From contig NC_092654.1 in assembly GCF_032118995.1 (NCBI RefSeq), forward strand, positions 186,001-250,000: a stretch of 64,000 bases of DNA, given 5' to 3'. Position 1 is the first letter of the stretch. Each line of letters starts with the position of its first letter. The DNA is from Asterias amurensis. Taxonomy: Eukaryota > Echinodermata > Asteroidea > Forcipulatida > Asteriidae. The notes under the pieces were generated by a model that was not told the origin of the DNA, made no database searches, and saw only the letters and a program-made list of their open reading frames with translations. The position numbers were made by a program, and so were the translations under genes. This document shows, in pieces, positions 56,330 through 64,000 of the stretch.

Positions 56330-56650
56330 CATCAGGGGCATTGTTGGCTTGTGCGTAAAGCGCTTGCCTCTCACCAAGGTGACCCCGGTTCGATACCCGG
56401 TCGGGGCCATATGTGAGTTGAGTTGTGCGTTAGTTCTCTGCTGTGCCACGAGGGTTTTCTAGACCATTCGGTTTTCCAGACCATCCGGTTTTCCTCCCTC
56501 GTGAAAAACCAAACACTTTTGATCTCTGGCTGTGCTCCGTGGTCATAATGGGTTGATGTGGCTCCGCTAGGGTCGAACCGTCAAGCCATGAACTGTTTTT
56601 GGCATTTATACCATCGGTCCATTTGGTTAGTAGTTAGTAGTTTGTAACAG
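56330..56650 (+). repeat. tRNA-derived SINE, second family
   Basis: Head TTGGCTTGTGCGTAAAGCGC (A-box) and CCGGTTCGATACCCGG (B-box at about 56386-56401), body with GAGGGTTTTCTAGACCATTC, 3' part CATTTATACCATCGGTCC. The fragment at 6180-6310 shares the 3' part. Not a functional tRNA gene: the acceptor and anticodon stems do not pair. Confidence 0.82.
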
Positions 56651-56925
56651 CTTAGTTTGTTTTCTAAATAAGAAAGACAAATTTATCAAATTAAGTAAAT
56701 AATAAAGTAATTGAATAAACAAATACAAACGAAAGTATAAGGTGAAAGCCGATGTGAAAGCTCACAGGTGATGACGTTCATACCATTATATGGTTCCTTC
56801 AGAAACAAAATGTATTTCCATTTTGGAATTATCTGTGGTTGGAGGAAATGCTAGTGGTGTGACAAAGCGCTAAATTAAGAGCCCGTTATTATTATTATTT
56901 AAATGTTAAAGGCACTGGTTAATAG

Positions 56926-57285
56926 TCAAACTAATTGTTGGCATAAAACCTTACTTGGTAAAGAGCAATGGAGAATTGTTGATAGTATAAAACATTGTAA
57001 GAAACGGCTTCCTGTGAAGTGACGTAGCTTTTGAGAAAGAAGTATTTTCCCACCAAAATATTTGAATTGAATTTGAGATCTCAGCTGAGTTCTTGAATGC
57101 AATCATCTGAAAGCACTCAACCTTTGCGACAAGGGTGTTTTTTCTTTCATTTTTCTCTCGCCACTTTGACGACCAATTAAGTTCAAATTTTCACAGGTTT
57201 GTTATTTTATGCATAATTTATGTAGAGATACACCCAGTGAGAAGGCAGGTCTTTGACATTAACTCAAGGTGTACAGTGCTTTTAA
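56926..57285 (+). repeat. TTAA-ended MITE, family B copy 2
   Basis: Opens TTAAAGGCACTGG and closes ACAGTGCTTTTAA; inverted ends with TTAA. A body of about 360 bp without coding capacity. The same sequence in reverse occupies 1-327. Complete here, so the two together define the family. Confidence 0.85.
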
Positions 57286-57719
57286 GAACCCATTATTATT
57301 ATTATTTAATGTGAAATTTAAAGCTCAAAGGAAAGTAGGAGTCAGATACAAACAAATACTGCAAAGTAGATTGACCGTTCTTACTGTTTTTACTTTCCAA
57401 ACATCGGTCTTTTAGAATCACAAGATCAATACTACCTTTTTACAATATGTTTAATGATACAAGTTTTTCCAAAGTCTTGAATGACAAAATACCTTTGAAT
57501 TATTTAAGGCAAATATTGCATCGTAACCATATCTTTGTACTGCAGGTTATGCTCACATCTCTGAAACTTGATACCTGTCATCTTACCAATTTTGTGCTTA
57601 ACCAGATTTGATTTCATGCGTGTTTTTATTTCAACAATTCAATAAGCTTTGACTCTTGAAGTTTAAAATAATACTCTTGCCGAAAATGCTTGGATTTCAG
57701 AGTTGTTGATTGAGCTGTA

Positions 57720-59006
57720 TTATAATAAGATAAACCAGCAAATGAAATAACTTAAAAGATATACCACCAGGAATACTACCAAGAATATATGACCCCAAAA
57801 CGGATACCAGTAGTCGTTGCCATAGTTAAGTACTGTCACGTGTTTGTACTTGCGCATTACACTCTCATAAAGTTGAATGAGTCGCTCATCCATTTTCTGT
57901 TTATGGTGAACCGTAATTACAGCAATGCCTTTCTCAAACACCTTCCTGACGTAATATTTACGAAAAAGTGAGACGTAAATTTGGAAGCCTTCGCCGTTGC
58001 GAGGCGTTATTCCGGCTCGTTTCATGACCAAGCCAAAGAAGACATCGTCCCATGGTAAGAAGCGAACGTGTACGGACTCCTTGAAGATCGTACTCGCTAC
58101 GTCACTGGACATGACGTAACAGCCACCTGGAAAGAAAGGTGGATAAGTTGGTTCCGGGTACAGTTCAACCGGAGTATACCATTTATTGCTCGCTCCGTCC
58201 GGATCCCGGTATGGTGTCCAGTTTGTCTTGAGACTTCCTTCAGCATATAGAAGCTTAGGTTTGTCAATCAGACGTTTTACAAGGTTATATACATTTAACA
58301 TGATATCTGAATCCACACTAGCGACGTATGTAGCTACTGGGCACCATGTACTCGCCCACCGTAAACCCATCATGTTCTTTATGGTAAGGTTATGGTACGC
58401 ATCTGTGAAGTTCTCTTGAATGATATCGTTATACTTGTAACTTTCACGGAATACGCTTCTTTTCACGGCGGCATGAGCGGTCTCACCAAGGAGAAACATT
58501 GTCAATGTCAGATGGTTGGAAACATTCTGTATACTGCCCCAAGTTCGTCGTATTTGCACCCGGTCAAAGAAATCTTCCGGTCTTGTTTTGACGAGAATCA
58601 GTAGAAAGAGCGGCATGTTCCATTTGTTAATCGCCTTGGTACAAGCCTCCTGATTGGTTATTGTAAATTCAAATCCATGTGGATTGATGATCTTCTCACT
58701 GTACAGTGGCGGATAGAGTGTTACATTAATGGATGTACTATTTGGGTTGTCCTGGTGACGAATAGATGACGTAGGCAATTCGGAATGGCCACTATTGTCA
58801 ACATGAACACGATGACGCGCTTTGTGGTGAAACATGAACCTTGGGTTCATCTCCTGGTCGTGTAGAAGAAGAAACCCCTGGTTAGGTGTTTCCTCCTGGT
58901 CACCGTCGTCTACTCCAGTAGAAATCGTCATAATCAACCAACTTACTAAATAAAAGCTCAACACAATCGTGATGAGTATATTGAACTGTCTCGTACCAAT
59001 CCTCAT
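57720..59006 (-). CDS. GT31 beta-1,3-galactosyltransferase-like enzyme
   Basis: An intronless 428-residue type II Golgi protein if it starts at MRIGTRQFNIL (59006). The frame stays open to an ATG at 59252 (510 aa), but the preferred start puts a single anchor (FNILITIVLSFYLVSWLIM) at the N terminus like its paralogue. GT31 motifs in order: FLLILVKTRP, RRTWGS, FLLGE, DIIQENFTDAYHNLT, metal-binding DSD in VASVDSDIML, YPPFFPGGCYVMS, WDDVFFG. Activity expected: UDP-sugar transfer (Gal or GlcNAc, beta-1,3) to glycans; acceptor unknown. A second strongly hydrophobic stretch of about 24 residues ends the protein (HIFLVVFLVVYLLSYFI), which is unusual for this family. AATAAA lies 90 bp past the stop (57630-57625). 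Confidence 0.92.
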   Translation of the reverse strand: MRIGTRQFNILITIVLSFYLVSWLIMTISTGVDDGDQEETPNQGFLLLHDQEMNPRFMFHHKARHRVHVDNSGHSELPTSSIRHQDNPNSTSINVTLYPPLYSEKIINPHGFEFTITNQEACTKAINKWNMPLFLLILVKTRPEDFFDRVQIRRTWGSIQNVSNHLTLTMFLLGETAHAAVKRSVFRESYKYNDIIQENFTDAYHNLTIKNMMGLRWASTWCPVATYVASVDSDIMLNVYNLVKRLIDKPKLLYAEGSLKTNWTPYRDPDGASNKWYTPVELYPEPTYPPFFPGGCYVMSSDVASTIFKESVHVRFLPWDDVFFGLVMKRAGITPRNGEGFQIYVSLFRKYYVRKVFEKGIAVITVHHKQKMDERLIQLYESVMRKYKHVTVLNYGNDYWYPFWGHIFLVVFLVVYLLSYFICWFILL

Positions 59007-59252
59007 ATTGCACTGAAAATAAAGTCCCAAACAGCACTGAAAATGGCTGCCTTGTCTGTTTGTAGTGAATTCGACGTGGAATAGATAATGAAAGGTCGAC
59101 AATATTTGCATACCCCAGTTTATTATGATATACAAAATATTGGCGATAAAGAAAGCAAAATGTAATCCACAAAATACGTGGCAGTCTTCACCTTTGGATT
59201 GGTGATCCTTGCTCTCTGGTGTGTTACTTCTGATAGTAGGGGATACAGTCAT

Positions 59253-60752
59253 GTTAGGTTATGCGTCACTGGGGGGGGGGGGGGGGCGTAAAGGTCATTG
59301 CAATTAGAGTTTTCCTTCCTGCGTGTATAAGTCTCTTCATGATAACACTAAGTTACCCATAGGGCAGGCCAGATTTAGGTTTGCATACAAGGATTGGGTA
59401 AACACAAACACAGTTCCAGTGAAGTTTTATGTTCATTCCTACATCGATGTGTTAACCATTTAAATCATAGAACAAGTAATTAGCTCAGGAGATGGACTTC
59501 AGACTTTGACTTGCGTTATGATCCCACTGGTCACGTTGCTAGCGGTGCACTCGACCACTTCCCATGTGTGTGTTTGTGATTAAACATCGAAACATCGAAA
59601 AGTCTAATTATTTGTGAGGCGGACGCCATCTTAGAAACCTTATGCCCCGAGTTCAAGAGTTTTATTAAGTGTGTTAAGTTTTGATTGTAAACTTCTCTTT
59701 TAAGATTCAATTTATTTTGTTTAACCACTGATTAATAAAAATAATGTGAAAGAGCTATAACCAGATTGTGTCTGGACTAGAATGGTATAACAGTCTCTTA
59801 TTAGCGATACGACGTGCGCGTGGAAGTCTGTAATTCATCAATACTTGTTGTGCCACAACCACTATCAATAAATGTTAGTTCCATTGTTCTTTTGTGATGT
59901 TATTATTAATTTGTTGCATACCGGCAGTATACTAAACTAGATCAGGGTATATATTTATATTCAAGTGAACTTTTAGATACAACGTTGACAATTATGCCTT
60001 TGAAGACATCTGGATTTAATGTTGCAACCGACGAAGCCCGACGCCTGCCTATAGAATCTGAAAAGAGCAGTTTGAAGTTTCAATAGAGGGCGCTTGTTAT
60101 GTCCTTTGCCACGTAGGCCCTACCCTGAATACCACACATATGAATATCTGTATACTGCGACGGTAGGATATAACATAAATAATAATGAATACATATACAA
60201 CCAAATCAAAACAAATAATTGTTTGCTTTGTTGCCGATTTATGTAATTATTTTTTACATTTACCCGAAAATGCGTCCGTCAAAGAAAATAATGTTAAAAT
60301 AAAATATAAATTAATACAAATAATAGGCCTTTGTTAACATGTTTTAGTCTGCAATTGTCTGTGTGTCGTCACAAAGTAAAAGGAAAGGCATACGTGTTAC
60401 AAATTGGAGGTTTATTTGCGTGGACCATTATTTTCTACTGAACACATGCACTCACCTGAAGGCATAATGCCCCCTTTCAATTCAATTCAACTCGTGCGAA
60501 ACGGCATCAGTACAGTGTGATGGGGATGTATGGAGATTAATTTTTTTTTAATGGATTTGTGCTAGCAGTTTGATGTGTATTATATTTTGAATCTCAAGGG
60601 CGATTGCAATAATTGTCGCGATGGAACAGCTGCGCCATCTTGTTGTATTCAACCACCAGCACGTGTATGTGGCTTCAACAAAATCACTGTATTTATACCA
60701 TTACCTTATGTGGACCTGAGGTTAAAGGTTGCGGTCATAGAGGAACACCAAT
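59253..60752. other. Shared upstream region of the divergent GT31 pair
   Basis: Holds a G run of about 16 (59271-59286) and no coding segment recognised. A TATTTATA at 60690-60697 lies about 55 bp upstream of the second gene's ATG and could be its TATA box. Confidence 0.4.
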
Positions 60753-61853
60753 ATGTACACTCTGATCAGAAAGAAACTGAAATTCCTCATAGCCTCATGT
60801 GGAATATTCTCCATCGTTGTATGGTTATTTGATAAGGAATTAATGGTGGAAACGAACGACGGGTCGGTGTACAGCGACGACGTGATAAATGCACACGATT
60901 TCCATTTTACCATTGCGAACTATGACAAATGCTGGAATGGCACCGACGCAACGATGACCCCATTCCTTCTCATACTCGTAAAAACAGGTCCACAGAACTT
61001 CTACGATCGCCAGCAGATTCGCCAGACATGGGGAGGAACGAAGTTGGTTCTGAATGAACTGGTATCCACCGTGTTTTTACTAGGGATGAGCAGTGATATG
61101 GAGTTAAACCAACGCATTACTAAGGAGAGTCAAGAATATGAAGATATTGTGCAAGAGAATTTCATTGATTCCTATCATAATCTGACTATTAAGATCATGA
61201 TGGGATTGAAATGGGTTGCTACATTCTGCCCTAATGTATCCTATGTAGCGAGTGCAGATGCTGATATGATGTTAAACACAGTCAACCTTGTTAATCGGTT
61301 ACTAAGTAAACCACGCAAGAGGTACGCTGAAGGTACCCTAAGGAGAAATGTGGTACCAGTGAGGGACCCAAACGCACATAACGGCAAATGGTATACTTCC
61401 TTTGAGTTGTACCTATACCCGACGTATGCACCATTCTTCCCCGGTTCATGCTACGTGATGTCCGGTGATTTAGCCTGGTGGATCTTTCTGGAGTCCAGAA
61501 AGGTGAGGTATCTACCATGGGACGATGTCTTCTTTGGACTAGTCTTGCATAGACTAGGTGTTGATCCAGCACACGGCGCGGGGTACAGTCTGTATGTCAA
61601 ATTATCCAGAAATTTGACCATAACGTCAGTTTTAATGAAGGGAATTGGAGTATTGGTACCTCACCGGGAAAATAGTACTGATGAAAGATTGCTTCAATTG
61701 TGGAATCAAACTATGGCATTAAGCGAGCGTCGAATAATCAACTCTACCAACAGAGATGTGTCACTAGTACTATGCGGCATCATTTTGTTTTCTATACTTC
61801 TCATAATTTTCATTTTGGGATTCTGTTATATACTGGTATCGTTTAGTTTTTAG
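60753..61853 (+). CDS. GT31 beta-1,3-galactosyltransferase-like enzyme (paralogue)
   Basis: Intronless, 366 residues. N-terminal anchor FLIASCGIFSIVVWLF, then FLLILVKTGP, RQTWGG, FLLGM, DIVQENFIDSYHNLT, metal-binding DAD in SADADMM, YAPFFPGSCYVMS, WDDVFFG. Clearly the paralogue of the minus-strand gene at 57720-59006 and arranged head-to-head with it, so the pair arose by inverted duplication. It also ends in a hydrophobic segment (LVLCGIILFSILLIIFILGF). The stem is shorter than in its partner. Golgi location and UDP-sugar transfer are inferred from the family; the precise donor and acceptor cannot be read from sequence. Confidence 0.93.
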   Translation: MYTLIRKKLKFLIASCGIFSIVVWLFDKELMVETNDGSVYSDDVINAHDFHFTIANYDKCWNGTDATMTPFLLILVKTGPQNFYDRQQIRQTWGGTKLVLNELVSTVFLLGMSSDMELNQRITKESQEYEDIVQENFIDSYHNLTIKIMMGLKWVATFCPNVSYVASADADMMLNTVNLVNRLLSKPRKRYAEGTLRRNVVPVRDPNAHNGKWYTSFELYLYPTYAPFFPGSCYVMSGDLAWWIFLESRKVRYLPWDDVFFGLVLHRLGVDPAHGAGYSLYVKLSRNLTITSVLMKGIGVLVPHRENSTDERLLQLWNQTMALSERRIINSTNRDVSLVLCGIILFSILLIIFILGFCYILVSFSF

Positions 61854-63259
61854 AGTTCATGTTTTGACTTTTTTTCTTTCAACTCAACATGTAAAACACA
61901 ATCGTTTTCGAATTGTCTGTAAAATATCAGAGGTGCAAACCTTTAAGACACAGGAAAAAGAAGTTCTACGCATTCAAACCACATAGAAATCATCTTCAAA
62001 AAATTATTAAAAAGGTGGCTAGTTAATGGAATGTTTGGTGTCCAGTTTAGTTTTGTTTTTCCCAAGATCTTTAATCTGTATTATTATAAACATAATGGAC
62101 AATTGGGGATCAATGGTTTATAAAGAGTATGCTTGTAGTCCAATATCGATTATCTGTAAAATGATCAATAATGGACGATAAGTGATCAATGGTCTCTAAA
62201 TCAGTTTAGGTCCCACTGACTTAGGCCTATTATGATCACTCAAAGTGGGTCTATGGAGGCACATTTGACACAATCATGTTCAAAAATGCAAGATTTATAA
62301 ACTTACATGAATTTCGGGAAATATTTATTACATTGTACACAACAAGACGAATAAAAATAACTCTATTTGTTACAATTGAAATCACACGTAGCACCTTTAC
62401 TACAGTATAAGCTCTTGATACTTTAATCGGTATGTTACTAATTACAAAACGTCCCATTTATATACACAAAGCTACACATGAACTTAAAAGTATTAACATA
62501 TTATTTCAATACAATATTTACATATTCTACATGGAGATCTAAACTACGGTAAAATCACCTTTTTATAGGCGAGTAAATTGAAATACATTCACGCGACATA
62601 AAACACAGCAACAATTTACCGATTTAAGTATAACTATTTTATTTCTACATCTTATCCCACAAAACACTTATGAGCCTCGTTTGCAATTTAGCTTTACATT
62701 GTTTTAAACACAAAACACTTACTCAATATCAAAACGTTTTAGACACTTTAAACGTTACAACTCCCCTACGTAACTGCGTTGAATACGTTTCATATCGAAA
62801 CGTTTTAGACACTTTAAACGTAAAAATGTAGATACATAAAGCGTAGATACATACGCTATATAAGACTTCGATATTAGTATTATACTTGGGACATAATGAC
62901 ACTCTCACAGTGTTTCCTGCGCTATTATCCTTTCCAGAAGCAAACAATTGAAGTTTTCCTGTCACTAGATTCACGTCACACTGAGTTTCACTCACATAAT
63001 CACTCGTTGTTTTCACTCCAATCTTCACTCGTTGTGTTCATTCCAATCATCACTCGTTGTTCATCCTATACGAAGATTTGAGTTTCGGCAATGGCGAGTT
63101 TTAACGAAGTTTTGTTCTTCAAGTTTTTCACTGTGATATTAAAACACACGGTACATGGGCGTGGTGACTTTTGTTGACCCATTCAGAAAAACATGAAATT
63201 GTTTTCTTGAACAATTTGATTTTAGATTTCCATGGTGTCATTCAAGTTGTAATGTGCAG
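61854..63259. other. Region between GT31 and Wnt9
   Basis: Contains the Wnt9 3' UTR. Minus-strand AATAAA at 62643-62638 lies about 620 bp past the Wnt9 stop. A 65-66 bp direct duplication (CGTTTTAGACACTTTAAACG at 62738 and 62803) and four CACTCGTTGT motifs between 63000 and 63062 are small local repeats. No gene seen. Confidence 0.5.
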
Positions 63260-63772
63260 TTATTTACACAAATAAAGTTCTTCTCTTGCGATACATTCTT
63301 TACAGATGACTTCACAACACCATTGGAATCTACACTCACATCTCCTGGTAACTAGTACATTGCGTATGTTATAACCCCTACCACAGCAAATGCTACCACA
63401 GTTCGAATCCTTATCACACTGTCTGTCCCTCGTGCCCATCGTGTACGGACTAGCCTCGCAAAATGTCGGCGACCGATCGATGTAGACCAGGTCGTGCTTA
63501 CCGGGGCCTGAGCGTGAAACAACGGGGGAGTTAGTCAGAGGAGTGGCTGTTGTCCGCTTTGGAGGTTTCCGTCTTCGTTTGACGTGTCGTACCAGCTCGT
63601 TAGCACCATGTGCAGTATTAGCAAGTTCGACCATAACGGCTCTATCGTATATATCTTTTAAAAGTTTCCCCGTCTCTTGAAGACGGTTCAATTGATGCCA
63701 ACATGTCTCGGATGTACACGATCCAGAAACGCCATGACACTTGCAAACTTTTCTTGCACTCTCCTCAACAAC
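63260..63772 (-). CDS. WNT9: Wnt9, last coding exon (partial gene)
   Basis: The final 170 residues of a Wnt ligand. CKCHGVSGSC carries the serine that receives palmitoleate in other Wnts; TCWHQLNRLQETGKLLK follows. The C-terminal cysteine-rich part reads SNCGSICCGRGYN, TRRCECRFQWCCEV and CKECIAREELYLCK. The ICCGRG(Y/H)N form and REE(L/V)Y(L/T)CK end are what I recall of WNT9A/9B rather than other Wnts. The acceptor (CCGTCACAG, ending 63773 on the minus strand) is in the usual place just before the CKCHG block. Earlier exons lie beyond the right edge. A basic insert (KRRRKPPKR) sits in the variable loop. Confidence 0.93.
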   Translation of the reverse strand, partial: VVEESARKVCKCHGVSGSCTSETCWHQLNRLQETGKLLKDIYDRAVMVELANTAHGANELVRHVKRRRKPPKRTTATPLTNSPVVSRSGPGKHDLVYIDRSPTFCEASPYTMGTRDRQCDKDSNCGSICCGRGYNIRNVLVTRRCECRFQWCCEVICKECIAREELYLCK

Positions 63773-64000
63773 CTGTGACGGACATAAAAGAAAATAATGT
63801 AACTTTAAACTGAACGACATGGTATAACAACCTGATACAACGGCCGAATAGAATAATCACTCGTTTGTGAGGTGATTTATTTTTACTCCTTTGCAGTGTG
63901 TCATTGCCAGTCTAGTGATATAGCGCCCTCTGTTTGCACGTGTCATCACCGTTCAGACTTTCCCTCGGATTGAGTTCTTGTTTGCATCGAACTATCACGC
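63773..64000 (-). other. Wnt9 intron, cut by window edge
   Basis: Sequence upstream of the last Wnt9 exon acceptor; no further exon before the window ends. Confidence 0.7.

Noticed and set aside
56330-56420. tRNA gene
   Set aside because: A- and B-box present but no paired acceptor or anticodon stem and a long SINE body follows; tRNA-derived SINE.
1-64000. Retroviral, LTR or Polinton-type remnants
   Set aside because: I found no reverse transcriptase, integrase, capsid or long terminal repeat signal; the mobile content I can see is MITEs, foldbacks and SINEs.

Overview
The window looks like nuclear DNA of an invertebrate deuterostome. An echinoderm is most likely, and a sea star is my best guess. 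Reasons: AT-rich sequence, many short exons with long introns, tRNA-derived SINEs, abundant short TTAA-ended foldback elements, and a C-type lectin/PAN gene beside an HYR/fibronectin-III receptor. The species call is inference from gene content and repeat style; no search was possible.

Layout. 1-2.1 kb: a MITE cut by the window edge, a second foldback element, and no gene. 2.1-2.8 kb (-): a single-exon secreted C-type lectin with a PAN/apple-like domain and a TATA box. 4.8-8.1 kb (-): a complete 7-exon CNTD1 (cyclin N-terminal domain-containing 1, a meiotic crossover factor), 304 aa. 8.1-12.9 kb: the head-to-head intergenic region. 13.0-37.9 kb (+): a complete 21-exon phosphoinositide phospholipase C delta, 767 aa (PH, EF hands, X, Y, C2). 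It has two U12-type introns and an array of 11 extra copies of the 3' edge of one exon with its splice donor. 37.9-44.4 kb: intergenic. 44.4-53.1 kb (+): a complete 15-exon type I membrane receptor, 754 aa (three HYR-type units, four FN3, one transmembrane helix, a tyrosine-rich tail). It has its own tandem array of an exon 5' edge and acceptor. 54.4-55.8 kb: a 20-bp satellite of about 71 units. 56.3-57.3 kb: a SINE and a second copy of the edge MITE. 57.7-61.9 kb: two intronless GT31 (beta-1,3-galactosyltransferase-like) genes in divergent orientation, both with an unusual C-terminal hydrophobic segment. 63.3-63.8 kb (-): the last coding exon of Wnt9; the rest of that gene lies beyond the right edge.

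The genes do not form one pathway. PLC-delta turns over PIP2 for calcium signalling, CNTD1 acts in meiosis, the lectin and HYR/FN3 receptor suggest recognition or adhesion at the cell surface, the GT31 enzymes build glycans in the Golgi, and Wnt9 is a secreted signal. As I recall human maps, CNTD1, PLCD3 and WNT9B all lie on 17q21, so CNTD1-PLCD-Wnt9 linkage may be old.

Exon models were built by hand. Every internal junction was checked for GT-AG, reading phase and family similarity, and each of the three multi-exon genes closes to an intact frame. The most distinctive signals are the two exon-edge/splice-site arrays (periods 144 and 138 bp), the perfect U12 signals beside the first of them, and a set of foldback elements sharing TTAAAG-type ends.
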